Positions 35,600 to 46,149 of a stretch of 64,000 nucleotides of DNA are shown piece after piece. The notes below the pieces were generated by a model. It was given only the letters and a program-made list of their open reading frames with translations, made no database searches and was not told the DNA's origin. Source of the DNA: Caprimulgus europaeus. Lineage: Eukaryota; Chordata; Aves; Caprimulgiformes; Caprimulgidae. The stretch's first letter is position 1. Each line of letters opens with the position of its first letter. Where the stretch lies: the NCBI GenBank assembly GCA_907165065.1, contig OU015532.1, positions 36,064,339 to 36,128,338 of the forward strand, given 5' to 3'. Both the position numbers and the translations under genes were made by a program.

Positions 35600-37580
35600 C
35601 TGCCCGTTTGTGGTTCATGGAAGCATCAAATGCTGGGCTTTATAAGTTAGGCTCTCAGCTTAACAGTTTTGCTACATGAGCCGGATTGTTTTGTTTAGTT
35701 TGTTGATGTCTGTGTGGAAATAACTGAAGGCATTCTCTTCCCTACGAGGAAGGCAAATAGAGTTGCTCTCTCAGTTTTCCTTGTTCACTCAAGTCTGGGA
35801 AACCATATCCCTGAGCCGGTTTCACCAGCTTTCTTTTGGAAATCAGTGTCATTGTCAGCTGTCAATAACTCGCTCCATTTACCGCTCTCAGCTGCTCAGG
35901 AGGACACAGCAGAGCCTAAGCCGGGTAAGGTTACTGCGTGATAACAGCAATTCTTAAGTCAAAGGGTATAATGAGGCTCTCCCTAGACAGTGACGAGCTT
36001 TGGATTTCTTATAGAAATGGGCGATTGTGCCTGTGTCTGTTTGTGCCTGCTGCCTTGCAGACTCTCCCCCTCTTCTCCTCTGCAGGTCTGGCTCCCCAGC
36101 CCCAGCCCCAGCCCAGCAGCGGTGGAGCTGAGCGGCTGTGGGCACTTGATGCTGATTAAATTCTGCTGACTGAGGAAGATGTCAAATTCTACCCAAAGCA
36201 GAGAGCCGCCAAGGAAAAGCTGCTTTTCTTTGCTTTTGACAGCTGGAGCCATGAATTTAAGCAGAGGTCTCACCTTCAGGCAACTCAACAGCTGGGCAGG
36301 GAGCAGTCTTTCTTAAAGAGAGAGTGTGCCGTATTTTCTGGAGTGCAGTGTTGCCAGGAGGTGAACGAGTTGAAGTGCAAGAGAGTATTTATGTAAAAAC
36401 CCAGGTGCAGCTGGGTTTTTTGTTGTCGTATTTTTTTTTTCCTTCTACTAGAGAAGGACCAAGTAACAAACAAGAAAGAGGAAATGAAAACAGAGCCTGA
36501 ATTCCCACCCTTGGTGTTTCTCGTCTTCCATTTCCCCTGCGGTATGTACAAGGAGCAGACACAACCCACATCTGTGCGGGAAGTTCTCAAAGTCCTTTCC
36601 CTAAGAAGACCCTGTGCTGCGTCACAGTGACTTTGATATTTGTGTGCTGGCCATGCTGCAGCAGTTGGTGGCTCTGTTGACCAGTAATGGGTTCTGCAAA
36701 ACCTTTCTCTGTTTTTAAACCTGTCTGTGTGCAAAGAGCCATCCAAAGCTCTTAATCCTGAGGAACTGCTCGCTTGCCTTTGTGATGTGAAACCTGCAGT
36801 CCCAGTTCAGCAGGCAGCGGATGGAAGTGCCCACAACAAAATATCACTGCCATGACTACATGCCCATCACTGCCAGGTGTTACTGACAGGATCACCTAAA
36901 CAACTGAGGGCTGAATGGAACCAAAACATAATTAGGCTTCACTCCCACACTATGTTTGCTGGATCCAAAAGAGGAACTTTGTCACTGCAGGGCCAGGCTT
37001 TGCAATACCGAATTTTCAGCCCCATGGAGCAGAAGCCAGGACCCCAAGAAGGGTCAGACCTCCTAGGAGGCAGGGACAGACACAGCTCTGATCTAAGTGC
37101 AGAGGAAAATATGCAGCACAGTTGCAGGGCCACTGTCACATCACATAATTCATGAGTGGGTGATATCTCAGCAGGTGCAACTGGCCAAAAGTGTGAAATG
37201 CAGTGAAGCCCTGCTATTGCCCCTTCCTACCCCTCCACCCCCCATAAAGCCACAGCTGCTTAGAGTACTCTGGCCACCAGACAAGAGATCTGGGGTATTC
37301 CCAAGCTCTACTGTTGGAGACACAACTTGAGGAAAGAATTAGAAATGAGTTGGACCAGAAGGAAAGTATGGAACTGTGTAATTTGCACTCAGGTGGTAAC
37401 AGACATCCTGGGCTCCACCTGCTGATCTCAGGGCTGCTTAGGTTCTTCAAGCAATAGTTGCTTAGTACAGAAAAGCAACCCTGAGGCAGGGCAAAGAAGC
37501 CAAGGCTGTGGCTAGGTGAGTGCCCTAGCTAGCAGACATCATAGCCACGAGCACTCTTCTTCTTTCTGACATAGTGAATC
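35600..37580. other. intergenic DNA, no gene seen
   Basis: There are no exon candidates with support. Open frames up to about 150 codons occur (for example minus strand 36,746-36,285) without family resemblance or splice structure. Confidence 0.5.
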
Positions 37581-37584
37581 CAGT

Positions 37585-37704
37585 TTCCCTTCCCTTCCCT
37601 TCCCTTCCCTTCCCTTCCCTTCCCTTCCCTTCCCTTCCCTTCCCTTCCCTTCCCTTCCCTTCCCTTCCCTTCCCTTCCCTTCCCTTCCCTTCCCTTCCCT
37701 TCCC
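37585..37704. repeat. (TTCCC)24 pentanucleotide microsatellite
   Basis: There are twenty-four perfect TTCCC copies (120 bp) with no interruption. The minus strand is (GGGAA)24, a pure purine strand with 24 runs of three G separated by two A. Such a tract can fold as a G-quadruplex and, as a polypurine/polypyrimidine mirror repeat, can form triplex H-DNA. Long perfect arrays are usually length-polymorphic. Confidence 0.97.
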
Positions 37705-38371
37705 AAGACATACAAGAGGAGAAATGTCCCACCCTAGTCTCTCCTCTGATCATTAGAACACTTTCTAGGGAGGCAGGAAATGTGAATTTCAAGCCCTTCA
37801 GAAGGGGATTATGTCCATCTACCTAGTACCTTGGAAATATGAAATGAGAGCAGGGCAGCAGTCCCCTTGGTTAGGATGGAAGACGTCCTAATGGACTTCT
37901 AACCGTGTTTAAGACTGTCACTTACTTTGTAGCATCTACTGCATATCCTGGAAAGACTGCAGCAACTGCCAAGCTCTTGTGTAAAAACACAGGATCATCA
38001 TCACCACCATCACTGTTGCTTTGAGGGGGAAAATGATGCCACAGGCATCATCATCCAGCCCAACTGGGAAATGGAGGGAAGGGTGGAAAGAAGAAAAGTT
38101 TTATGCCTGGTTCTCCATTGATCTTTGATATGGGGTAGAAGTCGCACTTTGAGCTATGAACCCTGAAGTGCTAGTAAGCATGTGTAGATATAGAACTGTA
38201 AAAGTGCTTAAATAGGATTTTTTTTAAGTTAAGTGTTGAAGCACCTATTGGGAGTCAGTATTTGCAGAGTTGAGTAGTACCTGAGGTTATCAAAGTTAAA
38301 ATTTAGAGTATAGGCACCAAAACTATCCATCCAGGCCCAGCCTAAATACATGTAGACCTTCTTTGGATTTA

Positions 38372-39276
38372 GCCTGATCCATTTGCCGATGACACCAAGC
38401 TGTGTGGTGCAGTTGACACGCTGGAGGGACGGGATGCCATCCAGAGGGACCTTGACAGGCTTGAGAGGTGGGGCCTGTGCCAACCTCATGAAGTTCAACA
38501 AGGCCAAATGCAAGGTCCTCTACCTGGGTTGGGGCAACCCCAAGCACAAATACAGGCTGGGTGATGAGTGGCTTGAGGCCAGCTCTGAAGAGAAGGACTT
38601 GGAGGTGCTGGTGGACGAGAAGCTCAACATGAGCCGGCAATGTGCGCTCACAGCCCAGAGGCCAATAACCGTGTCCTGGGCTGCATCAAGAGAAGCGTGG
38701 CCAGCAGGTCGAGGGAGAGGATTCTCCCCCTCTACTCCGCTCTCGTAAGGCCCCACCTGGAGTGCTGTGTCCTGTTCTGGAGCCCCCAACACAAGAGAGA
38801 CATGGACCTGTTAGAACGAGTCCAGAGGAGGCCACGAGGATGATCCGAGGGCTGGAGCACCTCTGCTGTGAGGACAGGCTGAGAGAGTTGGGTTTGTTCA
38901 GCCTGGAGAAGAGAAGGCTCCAGGAAGATCTTATAGCAACCTTCCAGTACCTGAAGGGGCTACAAGAAAGCTGGGGAGGGACTTTTCATAAGGGCAGTTA
39001 ATGACAGAACGAGGGGAAATGGCTTTAAGCTGAAAGGGGGGAGGTTTAGATTAGATATTAGGAAGAAATTCCTCACTGTGAGGGTGGTGAGACACTGGCA
39101 CAGGTTGCCCAGAGAAGCTGTGGCTGCCCCTCCCTGTAAGTGTTCAGGCCAGGCTGGATGAGGCTTTGAGCAACCTGGTCTAGTGGAAGGTGTCCCTGCT
39201 GATGGCAGGGGGGTTGGAACTGGATGATCTTTAAGGTCCCTTGCAACCCAAACCATTCTGTGATTCTACGATTCAA
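38372..39276 (+). mobile_element. CR1 LINE, 5'-truncated, plus orientation
   Basis: About 0.9 kb of CR1, starting in the reverse transcriptase domain at FADDTKL (38,382-38,402), the YADD-type active-site motif. It continues through DLEVLVDEKLNMSRQCALTA, the region coding [40 protein letters not shown] and [15 protein letters not shown], to a 3' end of CCATTCTGTGATTCTACGAT. The frame shifts at least at about 38,480 (after RLERWG) and 38,660, so ORF2 is broken. Only two degenerate 3' octamers remain. This is the longest CR1 copy in the window. Confidence 0.93.
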
Positions 39277-39279
39277 ACA

Positions 39280-41155
39280 ATTTTTCCTAAAATTTTTCAT
39301 GTTTACTTTATCTCCAGCAGTGGTAGGAAAAGTGGAAGCTCTTCAAGGTAAGTGGTTGTGAATGTGTTGTCTTATTTATCAAACAGACAAGAAGGCAAAT
39401 ATTAAAAAAAAAGGTTTCATAACTATTTTGTTATCATGACATAGAGGGAAGATAAAATTCCACTTCTACTATCATTTCAACTAACTACCACCCTAAACCT
39501 TTGCTGAAACTTGTGCCAAATCAAGCAAACATTTCTAAGTGCAAAGACATTTGGAAAACCTTCATAAATTACATTTCAACTAGAACTAAAAGACAGAGGC
39601 TACTTTCTGCTCTGCTTGAAAGCAAGAAGGCATAGAAATCTGGTGCCAGACGTCTTTCTTACCAGATCTTTCTGCCTAGTTTTCCAGCCTCCTGCTGTTC
39701 AGGTGGGGCTCTGTAAGAGTGGTAACTTGGATGGCAAAGTATTTTTCTGAATTCCATTTCTAAATGCTTAAGGAGCATCCACCATCACCATGTCAAGTAA
39801 GAAAGATCTTGGATACAGTTGAAACAAGCCAAAAAGACATGAAATTAAAAAAAAAAAAACAGTTTGCTGTGAGTGTTGTTTCAGCCAGAATTGCCAGCTT
39901 TATGATTTTAGAAGAGAAACTTAACCATTAGCACATCGTGGCATTTTGGTGTGATGCCTGATGATGTGGGTGGATTGCAATGCCACAAGTTGTTCTTTCA
40001 ATGCATTATCATCACCAGGGTTTATTGAAGCGTTGCTATGTTTCAGCAGAACATCATTGTCTCCTGCAGCAGCTTCAGGTCAGCCCATCCCACTAGGTTC
40101 ACAGATATTAAGTGTATTTAAAAAAAAATCTAATTTGCCTAGATTTGCATCTTAATATTCTGGCAAACCAGATAACTGGAAGCAATTTCATAGAAAATTA
40201 TTTTAAAATGTAGTTTATGTATACATTCATACTGGAGGCCTGATTCTCACTTCAGTCTTTTCAGAGAAGGGAAACATGCCTTGTTACTTTTGCAAATAAT
40301 CATGCAGTTTCCATTTCAGACAATAATTGTAATTAAAGAATATATTAGAAGAATCAAACCAGACAATTTTCTTCCAAAAAGATAAAGCTCTTCTAAAAAC
40401 GCATCAATTATGAATTAGTCTTCTAATTCCCAGGTACCTTATGGGCACGAAGAATGATCCTGCTGCAACTTTTTGTCAAGGAGAGATGCAAATAATGTGA
40501 TTAGCTTGTTAAAAAAAAAATATAAATTGATCTGATCTTGAAATATCAACTATGCCTTGCTGACAGAAAGCTTTAAACTCACACTAATGGAAGTTGTAGG
40601 ATGAAAGCTTTCCCTGCCACACTGAAAATATGGGGTGCACACAATGCCCAAACTTATCTGAATTTGAAAGAGAATCCAGAACATTTAGCTGTAATCAGTT
40701 TAGCCAGGATCTGTTAGGCGCAGTTGTGTATTCATTTGGATAGTAGCTTCCCACACAGGCTGTGTCCTGGACCAGTGCTGAGATTATTTGATCCCAGTGA
40801 AGGACCTCTGTGGTCCCTAGTACCAGGAAACAGTTAATATTCCTTCCCGCTGGGGCCCACATGCACCTGCACAACTGTGGTGTGTGGTTTCTTGCAGCTG
40901 CATCTGTGACTCTGCTGCTGCCTTGGTGGAGGTTTTAAAGTGTAAATGGAGAGTTGGTGAGGCGACCCTTCAGTGGAAGTGCAGCATCCAGGGCTGCTGC
41001 AGAAGCAGTGAAACCACTCTGAGTAAGGAAGCAGTTTCAGCAAAGTGTGTTTCTCAGCTGCCAATTAATATTATATCCCATCTTACCCTGGAAAATTCAA
41101 CGCATATGATAAATACCAGTTAATGATGTATGCTCACAATGCCATTCTGGAGTTG
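39280..41155. other. A/T-rich intergenic DNA, no gene seen; possible non-coding element
   Basis: No coding signal was found. The part at 40,160-40,640 is A/T-rich and has several developmental transcription-factor-like words: ACAATAATTGT at 40,320-40,330, TAATTA at 40,330-40,335 and ATGCAAAT at 40,486-40,493. These are exact words, but the grouping may be chance. Confidence 0.45.
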
Positions 41156-41159
41156 CTGT

Positions 41160-41320
41160 CTATTATTATCTTGATTTTTCCAAAGGAAGAAAATGAGGCT
41201 GTAAGATCTTAACTAATTTTCCTCGGGTCACCAAAAGCAAGCCTGAGGCAGAGCTAGGTACACGATGCAGATCTTTCCCAGCCCAGTGATTTGGCTGCTC
41301 AGCCACTCTGCTGCTCCCTT
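41160..41320 (+). mobile_element. diverged MIR-type SINE
   Basis: The order TTTTTCCAAAGGAAGAAAAT, GAGGCTGTAAGATCTTAACT, TTTTCCTCGGGTCACC, GCAGAGCTAGGTACACGATG and CAGATCTTTCCCAGCCCAGT follows the MIR core and body (GAGGAAACTGAGGC, TTAAGTGACTTGCCCAAGGTCACC, GGCAGAGCNNGG, CCCAGATCT). Divergence is high, as expected for this ancient family. Confidence 0.55.
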
Positions 41321-41329
41321 AGTTCCCTA

Positions 41330-44300
41330 TCTGAATTCCTTGAGCAACAGGAGGACTATTTTTGTCCCAATTGCTAAAACCCATCACTCACAATATCTGC
41401 TCCTTTTCAGGAATGAGAAGATTATGGGGGTCAGTGGTCAGAAGAGAGAGTTATCAGCTAGCCCTGGGCTCCAGGGGCGGTGATTGGGATCATCTGTTAT
41501 TAACCGCAGACGCATGCTCTGGAGCAGAAGTGCTCAATTCTCCTCTGCAGTCAAGATTTGTCTGGCGTGAGAGTGATGTATGAGAGGGAAGAGACTGTGT
41601 TCGCTGATTCTGCAAGGTGATGTGATTTAGAGGAGCGAGATGGTTGTTTTACTCCATTCCCGTCATGTGATTCCCTTAGGGTTCATATACCACTGAAGGA
41701 TCACCAGAGCCAAAGGACCTGCTTGCCCTTTGCACCGTTCCTTCCCCCAGCAGGTTCCCCATGGTGTGGTGGGAGAGTGACAATTGGCACATGAGCCAAA
41801 TCTGCTGCTTTTGGGCTGATGGAGATTTTTTTTCCTCCAGGCAACATTTTTAAGCCAAGGATTTCAGTGTCAACCTAGCTTTTAAGAGAGTGTGCGCTGT
41901 TATCTTTAGTTTTACAACTTTGGGGAAAGAAAAGATTTATAGGAAGAAAATACGAGTGCATATGCGCACCTTATCACGCAGGACAGGCAGACAAATGTAG
42001 CTACAGGAAGAATTACTGCGTGCAGTTGTTGGTGCATGGTTGCACAGGGAGTTTTACTTTGTGTTCACACACACAAAGCTGTGTGATTCAAGCAAAAAGA
42101 CTACCAGGGTGAGAGATCATGGAAGTGGAAAGAGATGCTGGCTGTGTTTTCCATGTGTACCTTTTGGTGTAAAAATTCTCCCTGTCTGTTTTAACAGTAG
42201 CTGTATTTAGGTTAAAAACACAAAATGTCCCAGCGTAAATCACTGAGGTTTTTCTTTCTTTCAGAGTCTTGATTTCCCCCCTCCCCCCTACTTCTTGGCT
42301 TTGTTTTATTTAAGTTAGTCTCCTAATTTTTTTGGTGAGTAGGAAAAACCTATCCTGTTGCACAGTAAGTCATCCTCATTTTATCTGGCTTAGAAGAACA
42401 AAAGTTTAAGGAAAGATTCCTGGGAAATGTCTTTTTACTGCCAGAGCCCTAAGCCTTGATAAGAACCCCATCCAGCTGATCTACCCACACATACATATGT
42501 AACAGGTGGCCCCTGCTCCCAAACAACCTGCTCGCAAAGAGAGTGAGGCAATTTCTCACAATATTTAGATGCTATAAAGATTTGGAAACTCCTGCTCAGA
42601 TTCTTCATGCACACAGTCAAACCCCTGCTCAGCAGCAGCTGCCCCCCCAACATGTGTGCTGTCTGCAGCAAGTTTAACTTGGAGGAAAGAAACCTGGGGG
42701 ACAAGGCTTCATGGTCACCTGCCCTTTATCACACCGAGCATTTAAACATTAGGGCTTCCCTTAAGGAAATGAAGGACCCACCTCTGAATTTCTGTTCTGG
42801 TATCTGGCACCTCTGGGGAGCACAGCTTTGCCATCAGGCTACAAGATGTCCTGGGCAAGTCACTCCTCTGTGGAAGCTTTTCCATTTGTAACTTACACAT
42901 AGGGACTCGGCACTCTTGCAACTCTTCTGCAAATAAATACCCTGTGCAGGAGGCAAGAGAATCAGGGGTATTTTCTCCCCTTTCTTTCTGTGTATTGCCC
43001 ATTTTAGGCCGAAAGCAAGAGCTTTAGCAGGAAAGCAAACACTAGTGAAGCTTTTGTCTCAACTGGGGAGCACCTGGAGCCAAGATCTGGTAGTAGCCAG
43101 GCTGAATAAGTATGAAAAAAAAGAAAAAGATTGCCCTACTAATAACTCAAACCATGATGGGAGACAGCCAGCTTGGACGCCTAGCTCAAGGAGAGCTTCA
43201 TGCAAGTGGTAAGGGAACAGCAATCTTCTCCTCTGCTCTGGAGCTAAGGCACTTGGATACTTCTGTGAGACTTGAGGCTCAAGGTTGCTTTTGGCTGCCT
43301 TGGTGGCTGCTCAGGCCTTTGCTGGACCCTGAGGTTCCTCCTCTCCAGCAAGGAGAAGCAGCTCTCCCATTGCCTGGTGGATAAAGCCTCAGTCCCTGAA
43401 AGTGGTGTCCCATTCTGGGCCGGCGCTGAGCTCTGCCTGGGGGTCAGGTGCTGGAGCAGAGCAGCCTTCATCCTTTGCATCTGCAGACCAGCCATCACCT
43501 GCTTCCTCCACTACACCTCAGTGGGTGTCACTTTTTATCTGTGCCTAATGCATTTCAAATCTGCTACCAAATACAATGAAGCCATCGGCCTCTGGCCATA
43601 CTGAAGAAATTTATACTACTACCAGTAACACCAAATAAGGCAATAAAAGACATTGCTTAGTTTGCACAACCTTTTATTTTCCTCCCTAGAACTATTTTTA
43701 GTTAAACAGTTTTCTGCCAAAAAAGCTCTGTCTGTGTCCAGAACTGCCCTGGTCATCGGCGCTGTTACCAGGGACTGGAGCTTTATGGCCCTCATAACTC
43801 CGGAGGGCGAAAGGTCGAGCCGTGGAGCCTTTGTGGCAGCTCCACATTTCTCTTTAAACACATGTGAGAGACAAAGCTCCCCTGAGACCCCCATGGAAAC
43901 TGCCTCCGGGGGAGGGGAGAAGGTGAGAGAGCACTGGCCTGGCAGATAAAAGCAACATCAAAAGGAGCAGGGAGCAGCTGTCCATCTGGAGAAACAAACT
44001 CTTTTTTTCTTCTTTTAGGAGAAAGAGACTGTCTCAAAGGATAGTCTTGAAAAATTTTGCATAGAAGGAGAGAAAAAAAAAAACAACCCACAACCAAAAA
44101 AACAACAAACCATCAACAACCAACCCACCAGTAACGGGGAGGGCAGAAAAGCCCCCGCAGCAAACAGAAGGAGGTGCTGCTTGGCAAAAATCCCAGGCTG
44201 AATCATTTAAATCACTTTTAGTGCCTCCAAATGCGAGTCGCTGCCTCTGTTTATAGAGTCACAGTGAGAGACCTGAAGAGAATACATTTCCCAAAGCAAC

Positions 44301-45150
44301 ATCTGAAGCTCAGGAATGAATCAAAACTCACTTCATACGCTGCAAACCCCCTTCCCTCTGACCAAGCTTTTGTTCTGTTGCTGGGTTTAGTGTCAATCTC
44401 CATCCACAAAAAAACCACCACAGCTTGATGACCAGATAGCACAGCGTGTTTATGGTAGGGAGCATTTCACTACACAGACTTTCCAGTGCCCGTAATTGCC
44501 AATAATAAACAGTCTGCATATAGGTAATTGTTGATCAACCCACCAATGTAGGTGTAAATCTCTAATTTTCAAACTGACAAATTCCACATCCTTACCATCA
44601 GATTTACAGACACAAAAAGTTCTTCTCTCAGGCTGTAACTTAAAATAGTTACTCAACCACAACACATACCCACCCCAAAATCAAAAGAAAACTGCAGTCA
44701 AACTCAACAAAGTCAGCAGCAAATCCCAGTCTGCATCATAAATGGGGCCGACAGGGCTGCCTCCCACTCCCGCCCCGGTTCGAGGGCTTCCCATCACGTC
44801 TGCTTGCACCTGAAGACACTTAAGAAGATGCTGACAATATATTTCACCTGATATATAGGCTGAAAATACCTTTTCAAAAACACACAGCGAGCAATGCAAA
44901 AATCATGAAAGCCTGAGTCTCATTTTTCACCAGTCCAACTCTTTCAGTATTGTGAAACTGAAGGTTTGAATTTATTTGAGTACCTGAGATGATGCCAGGC
45001 TGCAACTGCTGGAAGCTGTTTTAAACTCTACTTTGGTACAGTAAAGATGTTGCAAGTGGCCTGTAAGACATGTTTATCTGTCCTGAGTGATTCTTAACAT
45101 GGAAATACCTGGCGGCTTCCCACACACCCAGGAAGGTACCCTGTAGCGAA
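41330..45150. other. intergenic DNA, no gene seen
   Basis: Apart from the SINE fragment at 42,820-42,900 there is nothing I can name. An A-rich tract lies at 44,070-44,130. Open frames (for example 43,272-43,604) have no family resemblance. Confidence 0.5.
42820..42900 (+). mobile_element. possible MIR-type SINE fragment
   Basis: TTTGCCATCAGGCTACAAGA, TGTCCTGGGCAAGTCACTCC and TTTTCCATTTGTAA resemble the MIR core (GTGACCTTGGGCAAGTCACT, then CCNCATNTGTAA). The fragment is short and the match is from memory. Confidence 0.4.
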
Positions 45151-45179
45151 GGGAGTAAGGATGAAGGATGGCTACAATA

Positions 45180-46140
45180 GCCCCGTGTCCCTGTGAGGTG
45201 TATGGCACCCTGGGGTGCTCCTTGCCCGCAGGGTCCCATGCTGCATCACCATCCAGATGCAGGAACAAATCTTCCTTTCTCTCCTCAGCGTGGGTATGAG
45301 CCATGGCCAGGGGCAGGCACCCACCCCCCTGGGATGGGGCAGTCCTTGACACCCTGTGGGGTGCCTCACACATGTGCCTTAAAACAGCTCAGCCTATGCA
45401 ATAGCACTTATGCAGGGCTTCTGCATGTGTGGGAAGGTGAAGGGGAGCACGACCCCATTCACGGTTCACCCTGGGACACTCATTGGCATCTCTTCACGCC
45501 TGCCACAGCATCCCGCAGCCTCCCACAGCGGCAGCACCCATGGTGGTGGCACCCAGAGGGCAGGGGAGCGTGCAGACCTGCAGAGCATGCAGGGTGCGTG
45601 GCAGGCGGTGCTGCAGACCTCGCCAGCCTGCGGAGAGAGAGCAGGGGCTGTGGGGACATCCCCTGGGAACGGGGCTGAGGAGTCGTCCTAAGCAGTGCAG
45701 GCCGAGGGCAATGCTCCCACCTCATACTGGCGGGCATTATTTTAGCTGACTTTCAACACCTGTGGCACCCTGGTGCACCTCGAGAAGATGAAGATCACCA
45801 TCTGCAGTGCCATGGCTCCCATGGCACCCTCCTGCCCCCAGCTCAGGCGTCCCCTGTGCCCAGGGCAGAGCCAGGCCCCGCGCTCCTCGCAGATCCGACT
45901 CCCACCTCACGCCTCGCCGCTGCTGGGATAATAAATACCTGCGGCCTGAGCGCAGCGCACGGCCGGGCTCCTCTCCCGCTCCCCGACGGCACGTCCAGGG
46001 GCTCAGATTGGCAGGTTGCTGGAGGAGGCGAACCTCGCTGGCTGGCGGGCGGCCAGGCCGCCCTGGCCTCCTGCCACAGCCCCTGCATCTCGCAGGGCCA
46101 GCCTGCCAGACACGTCCCCCCATCGCGTGACAGGCCACTG
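45180..46140. other. GC-rich block, weak CpG-island candidate at its right end
   Basis: G+C rises over this block. CpG is clearly denser at about 45,840-46,140, next to AATAAATACC at about 45,929-45,938, which might serve as a weak TATA-like element. Several open frames over 100 codons occur on both strands, as expected from low stop frequency. It could be the promoter of an unrecognised non-coding RNA or an isolated GC-rich island. Confidence 0.35.
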
Positions 46141-46149
46141 GGTTGTCTC

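Noticed and set aside
37529-37792. Minus-strand frame with a (GKGRE)n repeat
   Set aside because: It is a direct reading of the (GGGAA)24 microsatellite.
44775-44790. GGTTCGAGG as a possible tRNA B box
   Set aside because: The B box needs GGTTCGANTCC. The following bases do not fit, and there is no A box or cloverleaf around it.
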